Shown piece after piece: positions 1 to 8,550 of a DNA stretch of 64,000 bases; position 1 is the stretch's first letter; each line of letters opens with the position of its first letter. A program made the translations under genes and the position numbers. The stretch covers positions 186,001 through 250,000 of the forward strand of contig MEFD01000014.1 of the NCBI GenBank assembly GCA_001724995.1. Reading direction: 5' to 3'. The notes under the pieces were generated by a model that was not told where the DNA came from, made no database searches, and saw only the letters and a list, made by a program, of their open reading frames with translations. The DNA is from Rubrivivax sp. SCN 71-131. Lineage in GTDB: Bacteria > Pseudomonadota > Gammaproteobacteria > Burkholderiales > Burkholderiaceae_C.

Positions 1-2556
1 CACGAGCGCCTTTCCTCCGCGGCCGGCGCGCGCCTGGCCGCGGCGCTGCGCGCGCGCTGGCCGGTGGCCCTGATCGACGAGTTCCAGGACACCGACCCGC
101 TGCAGTGGGCCATCTTCGACGCACTGCACGGCGCGGCCGGTGCGCCGCTGTTCCTGCTCGGCGACCCCAAGCAGGCGATCTACAGCTTCCGCCACGCCGA
201 CCTGCACACCTACCTGCAGGCGCGCTCGCGCGCCCGCACGCTGCGCTCGCTGACCGAGAACCAGCGCTCCACGCCGGCGCTGCTGGCGGCGCTGAACGCG
301 CTCTTCGGCCGCCACGCCCGCGCCTTCGTGCTGCCGGGGCTGGACTACCTGCCGCTGCGGGCCGGCGCCAAGCCGCGGCCGGGCTTCGTCGACCGCAGCG
401 AGGCGCGCGCGCCGCTGCAGCTGTGGTCGCTGCCGCGCGCGCCCGACGGCCAGCCGCTGCCCAAGGGCCAGGCGCGCGCGCTCGCCGCGCAGGCGGTGGC
501 CGCAGAGATCGCGCGCCTGCTCGCCGCCGCGCGCCGCGGCGAGGTCGAGTGCGCCGCACGGCCGCTGGCGGCGAGCGACCTGGCGGTGCTCGTGCGCACG
601 CACGCCGAAGGCGCGCTCATGCGCCGCGCGCTGGCGGCAGTCGGCGTCGGCTGCGTCGAGCTCTCGCAGGCCGACGTGCACCACAGTGCCGATGCCGAGG
701 AGCTCGAGCGCGTGCTCGCGGCGATGCTCGCGCCGCGGCGCGAAGGCGCACTGCGCGCCGCCCTGGCGACCGGGCTGATGGGCCTGGACGCCGCGGCGAT
801 CGAGGCGCTGGCGCACGACGAGGCGGCACTGCTCGGCCACGTCATGCGCTTTGCCGCCTACCGCGAGGCCTGGGTCCGGCACGGCGTCGGCCCGATGCTG
901 CGCCGCTGGCTGCAGCAGGAGCAGGTGGCGCCGCGCCTGCTGCAGCGCGAGGACGGCGAGCGGCGCCTGACCAACCTGCTGCACCTGGCCGAGCGGCTGC
1001 ACGAGGCCGCGGTGCAGCACGCCGCGCCCGAGTCGCTGCTGCGCTGGCTGCAGCAGCAGCGTCGCCACGGCGACAACGGCGACGCCGCGCAGCTGCGCCT
1101 GGAGTCCGATCGCGACCTCGTCGCCATCGTCACCATCCACAAGAGCAAGGGCCTCGAGTACCCGCTGGTGTTCTGCCCCTTCCTCTGGGACGGCAGCCTC
1201 GGCCGCAGCGACGCGCTCTGCGCCGGCATCGATTACCACGACGAACACGGCGCCGCGGTCAGCGACTTCCGCCCCGACGCCGCCCGTGCCGAGGTGAAGG
1301 CGCAGTTGCGCCTGGAGCGCCTGGCCGAGCACGTGCGCCTGATCTACGTCGCGCTCACGCGCGCGGTGCAGCGCTGCGTCGTCGTCGTCGGCCCCTACCG
1401 CAGCGGCAACTCGACCGCCCAGGCCGGCACGGCGCCGCTGAACGGGTTGCTGGCCGGGGAGGGCGACGCGCTCGCGCTGCCGAAGAAGCCGCTCGAGCCG
1501 GCGCGGATCGATGCCGCCTGGGCGGCCTTCGCCGCCGCAGAGGCGCCGCAGGTCGGCCTGCAGGCCCTGCCGCTGCCGCCCGCGCCCGCGTTGGCGCCGC
1601 GCCTCGTGGCGCCGCAGTCGCTGGCGGCGCTGCCAGCGCCGGTGGAGCGCGCGCCGAGCTGGACTCTCGGCAGCTTCAGCAGCCTGGCGCGCGGCTGGCG
1701 TCACGAAGCCGCGGCGCGCGACCACGACGACGCCCTGCCGGACGCCGAGGAGGTCGCCGCCGCGGCCACCGGCGGGGCGGAGACGGCGCGCCCGCGGGAC
1801 GAGGACGACATCCTCGCCTTCCCGCGCGGGCCCGAGGCCGGCGAGTGCCTGCATGCGCTGTTCGAGCGCGTCGACTTCGGCGACGCCAGCACCTGGCCCG
1901 CTGCCGCCGCACGCGCGCTGCAGCTGCATCCGCAGCCGCTGGTCGACGCCGCCCAGGCGCAGCGCCAGCCGCGCCAGTTGCTGCGGCTGCTGCAGGACGT
2001 GCTTCATGCGCCGCTGCCCCTGCTGGCGCCGCAGGGGTCGCTGGCCGCGGTGCCCGCGACGCGGCGGCTGGTCGAGTGGGAGTTCAACCTGCCGCTGCAG
2101 CGCCTGACGCCCGCGGCGCTCGCGGCCGTGCTCGCGCGCCACGGCCTGGCGCTGCCGCTGCCGGCGTTCGCGCCGCTGTCGGGCTTTCTGCGCGGCTTCG
2201 TCGACCTCGCCTTCGAGCACGGCGGACGCTGGTTCGTCGTCGACTGGAAGTCGAACCACCTCGGCGACACGCCGGCCGACTATGCCGGGCAGGCCCTCGC
2301 CGAGGCCGTCCACGCCCACGGCTACGGCCTGCAGGCCCTGCTCTATGCGCTGGCGCTGCACCGCCACCTGCAACGCCGGCTGCGCGGCTACGACGCCGCG
2401 CGCGACTTCGGCGGCGCCATGCTGCTCTTCGTGCGCGGCCTGCGCCCGGCCTGGCGCGGTGCGGATGGCGCGCCCTGCGGCGTCTTTGCGCTGCAGCCCA
2501 GCGCGGCGCTGCTCGACGACTTGTCGGCACTGTTCAACGGGGAGGCGCTGCCATGA
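1..2556 (+). CDS. recB: RecB, exodeoxyribonuclease V beta subunit (5' truncated by window edge)
   Basis: The reading frame is open from base 1, so the gene starts outside the window and the 64 start in the ORF track is only an internal GTG. The visible 851 residues cover helicase motif II (LIDEFQDTDPLQ, Walker B), the SF1A motif V-like stretch VTIHKSKGLEYPLVF, the motif VI region LIYVALTRA, and the C-terminal nuclease domain with FVVDWKSNHLG and the following YGLQALLYALALHRHL. RecB is the 3'-5' helicase and nuclease of RecBCD, which processes DNA double-strand ends for recombination. The stop overlaps the recD start by 4 bp (ATGA), so the two are translationally coupled. recC is not visible and would be expected upstream. 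Confidence 0.93.
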   Translation, partial: HERLSSAAGARLAAALRARWPVALIDEFQDTDPLQWAIFDALHGAAGAPLFLLGDPKQAIYSFRHADLHTYLQARSRARTLRSLTENQRSTPALLAALNALFGRHARAFVLPGLDYLPLRAGAKPRPGFVDRSEARAPLQLWSLPRAPDGQPLPKGQARALAAQAVAAEIARLLAAARRGEVECAARPLAASDLAVLVRTHAEGALMRRALAAVGVGCVELSQADVHHSADAEELERVLAAMLAPRREGALRAALATGLMGLDAAAIEALAHDEAALLGHVMRFAAYREAWVRHGVGPMLRRWLQQEQVAPRLLQREDGERRLTNLLHLAERLHEAAVQHAAPESLLRWLQQQRRHGDNGDAAQLRLESDRDLVAIVTIHKSKGLEYPLVFCPFLWDGSLGRSDALCAGIDYHDEHGAAVSDFRPDAARAEVKAQLRLERLAEHVRLIYVALTRAVQRCVVVVGPYRSGNSTAQAGTAPLNGLLAGEGDALALPKKPLEPARIDAAWAAFAAAEAPQVGLQALPLPPAPALAPRLVAPQSLAALPAPVERAPSWTLGSFSSLARGWRHEAAARDHDDALPDAEEVAAAATGGAETARPRDEDDILAFPRGPEAGECLHALFERVDFGDASTWPAAAARALQLHPQPLVDAAQAQRQPRQLLRLLQDVLHAPLPLLAPQGSLAAVPATRRLVEWEFNLPLQRLTPAALAAVLARHGLALPLPAFAPLSGFLRGFVDLAFEHGGRWFVVDWKSNHLGDTPADYAGQALAEAVHAHGYGLQALLYALALHRHLQRRLRGYDAARDFGGAMLLFVRGLRPAWRGADGAPCGVFALQPSAALLDDLSALFNGEALP

Positions 2557-4445
2557 AGCCCGCGACGGACGAGGACGCGCTCGCGCGGGGCCTGGCCGCG
2601 CACCTGCAGCGCTGGGCGGCCGCGCTCGGCGCCGACGCGGCGCTTGCCCAGCAGCTCGCCGCGCTCGGCCTCGCGCTTGCGCGCGCCACGCGCCAGGGCC
2701 ACGTTTGTGTGCCGCTCGCGCAGGCCTTGCCGGGCTGCGAGGACGCGCTGCCGCAAACGCTGCAGCGGCTGCGCGCCTCGGGCGTCGTCGGCTCGCCGCA
2801 GGTCCCCGGTGCCTGCCCGCTCATCGTCGACGACGAGGGCCGCGTCTACCTGCACCGCGACTTCGACCTCGAACGGCGCCTGGCGCAACGCGTCGTGCGC
2901 GCGGCGCGTTTCGATCCGCAGCCGCTGACGAGCGAGGTCGCGGCGCAGCTTGGCGCGCTCTTCAAGGCGGACGCCGATGCCGACGCCGTGCCCGACTGGC
3001 AGCAGATCGCCACCGCGCTCGCGCTGCGCCAGCGGCTGCTCGTCATCAGCGGCGGCCCGGGAACGGGCAAGACGACGACCGTCGTCAAGCTGCTCGCCTG
3101 CCTGCTCGCGCAGGCGCCGCAGGCACGCATCGCGCTGGCCGCGCCCACCGGCAAGGCGGCAGCGCGCCTGGTCGAGGCGGTGAACGCGCGCGCCACCAAC
3201 CTGCCCGCGGCGCTACGCGAGCGGCTGCCGCAGACGGCCAGCACGGTGCACCGGCTGCTGGGCGTGACGCCACAGGGCTTCGTGCACCATGCCGGGCGGC
3301 CACTGGCGCTGGACGTCGTCGTCGTCGACGAAGCCTCGATGCTGGACCTTGCCCTGGCCACGCAACTGCTCGAAGCCGTGCCCGCCGCGGCGCGCATCGT
3401 GCTGCTCGGCGACCAGCACCAGCTCGCGGCGGTGGAATCGGGCGCGGTGTTCGCGGAGCTTGCCGTCGACCCGGGCCTGAGCGAGAGCTGCCGGGTCGCG
3501 CTCGAGGCCGCCTGCGCCCTGCCCGCGGGCAGCCTGCGGCCGCCCACGCCGCTGCAGCGCGGCGCGCTGCAGGACAGCGTGGTCTGGTTCGAGCGCAACT
3601 ACCGCTTCGCCGCCAGCTCGCGCATCGGCCGCCTGGCCGCGCAGATCAAGGGCGGCGAGGGCGACGCCGCGCTGGCGACGCTGCAGGAGGCGGCGCAGCC
3701 CGACACCGCCGACGGCGAGCTGCTGTGGTGCGACGACGCCGACACGCCGCCCGCGCCCCGCGTGCGCCAGGCCTGGCTGCAGGGCCACGGGCCCTATCTG
3801 CAGGCGGTGCAGCAGGCGGTGCAGCAGGCACTGCCCGCGGGGCCTGAAGCGGCGGCGGCGCTGGCGCACGCCTTCGCGCGCTTTCGCGTCCTCTGCGCGC
3901 ACCGCGAAGGCGCGCGCGGCATGGCGGCCGTCAACGCCGCGCTGGACGCGCACGCACGGCAGCGGCTCGCCCTGCTGCACGCGCAGCACCCGAGCCCGCC
4001 CGGCAGCGCGTTCTACGTCGGGCGCCCGGTGATGGTGCTGAAGAACCAGCCGCTGCTGCAGCTCTTCAACGGCGACATCGGCATCACGCTGCCGCCCGCG
4101 CCCGGCGAGTCCGGCCTCGTCGTCGCCTTCGCGCAAGCCGGTGGCGAAGTCCGGCGCGTTCCCGCGCAGCGACTGCCCGAGCACCAGAGCGCGTGGGCGA
4201 TGACGGTGCACAAGGCGCAGGGCTCGGAGTTCGACGCCGTGCTCGTGCTGCTGCCCGAGGCCCGCAGCCCGGTGCTCACGCGCGAGCTGCTCTACACCGC
4301 CGTCACGCGCGCGCGCCAGCGCGTGCTGCTGGCCGGCAGCGCCGCCGTGGTCGCCGCGGCCATCGCGGCCCCGACGCGGCGACACTCGGGCCTGGGCGCG
4401 CGGCTGCGCGAGGCCCTGGCCGCCCTCGTCCCGTCCGAACCATGA
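2553..4445 (+). CDS. recD: RecD, exodeoxyribonuclease V alpha subunit
   Basis: This 630-residue SF1B helicase is the 5'-3' motor of RecBCD. The start is the ATG in the ATGA overlap with recB; the track ORF from 105 merely runs the same frame back through recB. The Walker A motif is ISGGPGTGKTTTVVKLLA near residue 170, Walker B is VVVDEASMLD, and the C-terminal motifs are WAMTVHKAQGSEFDAVLVLL and LLYTAVTRARQRVLLAG. The length agrees with E. coli RecD (about 608 residues). Its stop again overlaps the next start by 4 bp, which places the nuclease/ATPase pair that follows in the same transcript. Confidence 0.94.
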   Translation: MKPATDEDALARGLAAHLQRWAAALGADAALAQQLAALGLALARATRQGHVCVPLAQALPGCEDALPQTLQRLRASGVVGSPQVPGACPLIVDDEGRVYLHRDFDLERRLAQRVVRAARFDPQPLTSEVAAQLGALFKADADADAVPDWQQIATALALRQRLLVISGGPGTGKTTTVVKLLACLLAQAPQARIALAAPTGKAAARLVEAVNARATNLPAALRERLPQTASTVHRLLGVTPQGFVHHAGRPLALDVVVVDEASMLDLALATQLLEAVPAAARIVLLGDQHQLAAVESGAVFAELAVDPGLSESCRVALEAACALPAGSLRPPTPLQRGALQDSVVWFERNYRFAASSRIGRLAAQIKGGEGDAALATLQEAAQPDTADGELLWCDDADTPPAPRVRQAWLQGHGPYLQAVQQAVQQALPAGPEAAAALAHAFARFRVLCAHREGARGMAAVNAALDAHARQRLALLHAQHPSPPGSAFYVGRPVMVLKNQPLLQLFNGDIGITLPPAPGESGLVVAFAQAGGEVRRVPAQRLPEHQSAWAMTVHKAQGSEFDAVLVLLPEARSPVLTRELLYTAVTRARQRVLLAGSAAVVAAAIAAPTRRHSGLGARLREALAALVPSEP

Positions 4446-5572
4446 CCCTGTTGCTGCACACCGCCGACTGGCAGATCGGCCGCACCTACGCGCGCTTCGC
4501 GCCCGACGACGCCTTGGCCCTGGCCGAGGCGCGCATCGCCACCGTCGAGCGCCTGGCGCGGCGCGCCGCCGAGCGCGGCGCCGACGCGGTGCTGGTGGCC
4601 GGCGACGTCTTCGACGCCCAGGCCGTCTCGCCGCGCACCATGCGCCGGCTCTTCAACGCCCTCGCCCCCTACCCCGGGCCCTGGGTGATGATCCCCGGCA
4701 ACCACGACGCCGCCCTCGCCGAAGGCGTATGGGCGCAGGCGCGCCGCCTCGAGCTGCTGCCGCCCAATCTGCACCTGTCGCTGCAGCCGGCAATCGTCGA
4801 GTTGCCGGAGCTGCAGCTGGCCGTGCTGACCGCGCCGCTGACGCAGCGCCACACCTACGACGACGCCACCGCCTGGTTCGATGAGGCCGCCACCCCTGCG
4901 GGCTGGCTGCGCGTGGGCCTGGCACATGGCGCGGTGCAGGGCCTGCTGCCCGAGGACGTGGACGCGACGAACCCGATCGCACCGGATCGCGCCGCGCGCG
5001 CGCGGCTGGACTACCTCGCGCTCGGTGACTGGCACGGCGCCCGGCGCATCGACGCGCGCAGCTGGTACGCCGGCACGCCCGAGCCCGAGCGCTTCAAGGA
5101 CAACGATCCCGGCCATGTGCTGTGGGTGCGGCTGCAGGGTGCGGGCGCCGCGCCGCAGGTCGAGGCGGAGGCGATCGCGCGCCACCGCTGGCGCGAACGG
5201 GCGCTGTCGCTGGCCGTGCCGAGCGACGTCGACGAGGCCATCGCGCTGCTGCAGGCCTGCGGCGCCGACGAAGTGCTCAGCCTGCTGCTCGCGGGTCACG
5301 TCGACCTCGCCGCGCACCAGCGCCTGCAGCGCGCCCTGCAGGCGGCGCAGGCGCGGCTGCGCGCGCTGGTCGTCGACGCCGCGCAGCTGCGGCTGGCACC
5401 CACCGCCGAAGACATCGCCGCGCTGCAGGCGGACGGCTACCTCGGCGCCGTGATCGCCGAGTTGCGCGACGCTGCCCCCGAGCGCCGGCGCACGGCCCAG
5501 GATGCGCTGGCGATCCTCGCCACGCTGCTGGCCGAGCAGCGCGAGGCCGGCGCCGCCGCGCAGCGCGCATGA
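4442..5572 (+). CDS. SbcD/Mre11-like metallophosphoesterase, DNA repair exonuclease
   Basis: This 376-residue protein has the calcineurin-like phosphoesterase motifs in order: TADWQIGR, VAGDVFDA, IPGNHD, LAHGAVQG and LGDWHGA. These are the metal ligands of the SbcD/Mre11 family, which cuts DNA ends and hairpins together with a Rad50-type ATPase. The start is the ATG overlapping the recD stop, and its own stop overlaps the ATPase start (ATGA). The architecture resembles the YhaO/SbcD group more than canonical E. coli SbcD, because the partner lacks a zinc hook. Placement directly behind recBD suggests a combined DNA-end-processing operon. I leave the symbol blank because orthology to sbcD rather than yhaO is not settled. 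Confidence 0.85.
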   Translation: MTLLLHTADWQIGRTYARFAPDDALALAEARIATVERLARRAAERGADAVLVAGDVFDAQAVSPRTMRRLFNALAPYPGPWVMIPGNHDAALAEGVWAQARRLELLPPNLHLSLQPAIVELPELQLAVLTAPLTQRHTYDDATAWFDEAATPAGWLRVGLAHGAVQGLLPEDVDATNPIAPDRAARARLDYLALGDWHGARRIDARSWYAGTPEPERFKDNDPGHVLWVRLQGAGAAPQVEAEAIARHRWRERALSLAVPSDVDEAIALLQACGADEVLSLLLAGHVDLAAHQRLQRALQAAQARLRALVVDAAQLRLAPTAEDIAALQADGYLGAVIAELRDAAPERRRTAQDALAILATLLAEQREAGAAAQRA

Positions 5573-8241
5573 AGCTCACGCGCCTGGCGGTGGCCGAACT
5601 GCGCCAGTTCAGGACGCGCCTGGAGCTGGCGGCGCTGCAGCCCGGGCTCAACCTCTTCGCGGGCGCCAACGAGGCCGGCAAGAGCACGCTCGTGCGCGCC
5701 ATCCGCGCCGCCTTCTTCGAGCGCTACCGCTCGTCCGCGGTCGAGGACCTGCGCCCCTGGGGCGACAGCGCTGCGACCCCCACCATCGAGATCGACTTCT
5801 CCATCGCGGGCACCGACTACCGCCTGCGCAAGGCCTTCCTGAAGAACAAGCGCTGCGAACTGCAGATCGGCGCGCGCCGGCTCGAGGGCAACGAGGCCGA
5901 GGAGCATCTGGCGGCACTGCTGGGCTTCCAGTTCGCGGCCAAGGGCGCAAGCCGGCCCGAACATGGCGGCATCCCCGGCCTGCTGTGGATCGAGCAGGGT
6001 GCCGCCCAGGAGCTGCACGACGCCGTGCGCCATGCCGCCGGGCACCTGCAGCGCGCGCTCGATGCGCAGCTCGGCTCGATCGCCGCCAGCGGCGGCGACG
6101 CGTTGCTGGCGCGCGTGCGCGAGCAGCGCGGCGAGCTGCGCACCCACACCGGCAGGCCGCGCGGCGCGCTGGAGGACGCCCAGGCCGCCGCCGACGAAGC
6201 CGACGCGCGCGTGCAGGCGCTGGCCGCCGCGGCGCAGGCCTATCGCGAGCAGGTCGACGCCTTGCGCCTGCTCGGCGAACAGCATGCGACCGAGGAGCGA
6301 ACCAGGCCCTGGGAGCCGCTGCGCGCACAGCTTGGCGCAGCCGATCAGGCGCTGGCGCAGGCGCAGGCCTTGAGCGCGCAGCGCAGCACCCAGGCCGCCG
6401 CGCTCGCGCGCGGCGAGGAGCTGGGCGCGCTGCTGCGCACGCAACTGGCGGCCGACGCCCGGCAGGAGGATGCGCTCGCCCAGCGCAAGGCCGCGCTGCA
6501 GCTGGCGCAGGCGGCACTCGAGGCGGCGCGGGGCGCGCAAGCCGTCGCCGCGCGCGGGCTTGCCGAGGCCCAGGCGCGCGCGACCGCCGCGCACGCCAGC
6601 CTGGCGCTGGCCCGCCAGGAAGCCACGCGCGCGCAGCTGCAGCGCCAGCTCGAATCGACCCGGGCGCATGCGGCCGCGGTCGCCGAGCTGCTGCAGCGCG
6701 CCCTCGCCGAGGCCGAGCGCGAAGCCGCACTGCGCCGCCAGGCGCGGGCGCTCGCGCTGCCGCCCGACGATCTGCAGCAGCTGCGCACGCAGGACGAGCG
6801 CCTGCGCGACCTCGGCCTGCAGCTGCAGGGGCTGGCGACACGCCTCGTGCACGAACTGCAGCCGGGTGCAGCCGTCCTGCTGGACGGCCGTGCGCTGCCG
6901 CGCGAGGGCGAGCAGCTGCTCGCCGCGCCCGCGCAACTCGAGGTCGAGGGCGTCGGACGCTTCACCATCGCCCCGGGCGGCAGCGACCTGGCCGCGCGCC
7001 GCGCCGAGCAGGAGCGTCTGCAGGCCGAGCAGCGCGCGCTGCTGCAGCGCCTGGGCCTGGCCAGCCGCAGCGAGGCCGAGGCGCGCGCGCAGGCCGAGCG
7101 CGCGCAGCTCACCCACGCCGACGCCGCCGCCAAGGCGCTGCTCCTGCTGGCGCCTCGGGGGCTGGCCGCCCTGCAGGCCGAAGCCGAACGCACCGGCGCC
7201 GAGCATGCGCAGGCGCAGGCCACGCTGGCGCAACTTCCCCCGGCGCCCCAGGCAACGGCACGCACGCCGTTCACTCCCGTGGCGCCGGTGGAAGTGGCGC
7301 TGGCCGCGGCCGAGGACGCGCAGCGCGTCGCCGAAGTCGCCAGCCAGGCGCTCGACCGATCGCGCCAAGCCCAGGCCGGCGCGCACGCCGCGGTCGAGGC
7401 CGCCGCGCGTGAGCACGACGCGCTGGCGTCGCTGCGCGCCGACGCGGGGCAGCGCGCGCAACGCGCGCAGGCGCAGCGGCGCCTCGTCGACACGCAGGCC
7501 GAGCTCGAGGTGAAGCAGCGCGAGCTGCAGGCCCTGGACGCGCGGATCGCCGCCGCGCGCCCCGACATCCTGGCGCAGGACGTGCAGCGCCTGCGCCGCA
7601 GCACCGAGGAGGCCGAGCGCGTGCACCGCGAGCGCAAGCTGCAGCTCGTGCAGCTCGAGGCGGGCCTGGTCGCGGCGGGCGCGCAGGGTGTCGACGAGAC
7701 CCTGGCGCAGGCGCAGCAGCAGCAGGCCGCCGCCGCGCGCCGGCGCGACGAGCTGCAGCGCCGCGCCGACGCCCTCGTGCTGCTGGAGCAGACCCTGCAG
7801 GCGCACCGCCAGGCGCTGACGCAGCGGCTGCGGGCGCCGCTGCAGCGCCACCTCGACCACTACCTCGAGCTGCTCTTCCCCGGCGGCAGGCTGGCGGTGG
7901 ACGAGCAGCTGCAGCCCGGCGAGCTGTCACGCCCGCAAACCGGGCAGGCCCGCGACGCGGCTGCAGCCGGCTCCCTCCCGTTCACGGAACTGAGCTTCGG
8001 CGCGCGCGAGCAGCTGGGCATCATCAGCCGCCTGGCCTATGCCGACCTGCTGCGCGAAGGCGGGCGCCCGACGCTGATCATCCTCGACGACGCCCTGGTG
8101 CACAGCGACGCCGAGCGCCTCGGGCGCATGAAGCGCGTGCTCTACGACGCCGCGACGCGCCATCAGGTGCTGCTCTTCACCTGCCACGCCGAGCGCTGGC
8201 GCGACATGGGGGTGGCGGTGCGCGAGCTGCGGGCGGCGTAG
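5569..8241 (+). CDS. Rad50/SbcC-like (YhaN-like) SMC-type ATPase
   Basis: This 890-residue protein is an ABC-type ATPase split by long coiled coil. Walker A is GANEAGKSTLVRAI near residue 32; the C-terminal signature is ELSFGAREQLGIISRLAY, followed by Walker B IIILDDALVHSD-like (LIILDDALVHSD) and a His-containing end (FTCHAERW). The middle is Ala/Gln/Arg/Glu-rich heptad-like sequence. No CxxC zinc hook is present anywhere, which separates it from canonical SbcC/Rad50 and aligns it with YhaN-like proteins. The start is coupled to the preceding nuclease gene by an ATGA overlap. It is presumed to gate the nuclease at DNA ends. There is no obvious terminator after it. Confidence 0.85.
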   Translation: MKLTRLAVAELRQFRTRLELAALQPGLNLFAGANEAGKSTLVRAIRAAFFERYRSSAVEDLRPWGDSAATPTIEIDFSIAGTDYRLRKAFLKNKRCELQIGARRLEGNEAEEHLAALLGFQFAAKGASRPEHGGIPGLLWIEQGAAQELHDAVRHAAGHLQRALDAQLGSIAASGGDALLARVREQRGELRTHTGRPRGALEDAQAAADEADARVQALAAAAQAYREQVDALRLLGEQHATEERTRPWEPLRAQLGAADQALAQAQALSAQRSTQAAALARGEELGALLRTQLAADARQEDALAQRKAALQLAQAALEAARGAQAVAARGLAEAQARATAAHASLALARQEATRAQLQRQLESTRAHAAAVAELLQRALAEAEREAALRRQARALALPPDDLQQLRTQDERLRDLGLQLQGLATRLVHELQPGAAVLLDGRALPREGEQLLAAPAQLEVEGVGRFTIAPGGSDLAARRAEQERLQAEQRALLQRLGLASRSEAEARAQAERAQLTHADAAAKALLLLAPRGLAALQAEAERTGAEHAQAQATLAQLPPAPQATARTPFTPVAPVEVALAAAEDAQRVAEVASQALDRSRQAQAGAHAAVEAAAREHDALASLRADAGQRAQRAQAQRRLVDTQAELEVKQRELQALDARIAAARPDILAQDVQRLRRSTEEAERVHRERKLQLVQLEAGLVAAGAQGVDETLAQAQQQQAAAARRRDELQRRADALVLLEQTLQAHRQALTQRLRAPLQRHLDHYLELLFPGGRLAVDEQLQPGELSRPQTGQARDAAAAGSLPFTELSFGAREQLGIISRLAYADLLREGGRPTLIILDDALVHSDAERLGRMKRVLYDAATRHQVLLFTCHAERWRDMGVAVRELRAA

Positions 8242-8550
8242 AGCCTGGTGCCGCTGCCAAAGCCCCGCCTTGCAGAAGGCGCCGGTCGGATCAATCATCG
8301 CGTGCACCGGGCTGCGGCCGCGGGGACGGCGCGGCGGCGACCCAAGACCGTGCTGGCGATGGGGAATGGGCTTCGTCAGGCCCCGCGGGACGCCAACAGG
8401 CCTTGAACCAAGGGATAACCCTATGTGCACTTCAATTCCTGTTTGCGCCAGCTCAAAGATGCATATTCTTGCCTGTAGCCACGTCGGCTACCCCGTTCTA
8501 AATCGGTATTCCAGTACCATAATGCGCATACACCTCGGCAGGAGAAGCTC
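8242..8550. other. Intergenic region upstream of the benzoyl-CoA reductase operon
   Basis: This 309-bp gap has no coding sequence I can support. Its second half (about 8401-8535) is much more AT-rich than the flanks, as expected for a promoter. It holds short palindromes GTGCAC (8425-8430), ATGCAT (8459-8464) and ATGCGCAT (8522-8529), and four TGCA tetramers. TGCA repeats are reported as part of the BzdR operators in Azoarcus sp. CIB, but no BzdR-like gene is in this window, so a link is speculative. Confidence 0.5.
8518..8523 (+). promoter_or_regulatory. Candidate -10 element of the reductase operon
   Basis: CATAAT matches the sigma-70 -10 consensus at five of six positions and lies 28 bases before the bzdN-like ATG, in an AT-rich pocket. 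No convincing -35 hexamer lies 16-18 bases upstream (best TTCTAA, 3/6). This would be consistent with an activator-dependent promoter, but it is only a weak prediction. A strong ribosome binding site, AGGAGA, follows at about 8540. Confidence 0.3.

Noticed and set aside
105-2552. Long N-terminal extension of RecD
   Set aside because: The frame is simply open antiphase to recB; the ATG at 2553 with the ATGA overlap gives the normal RecD length.
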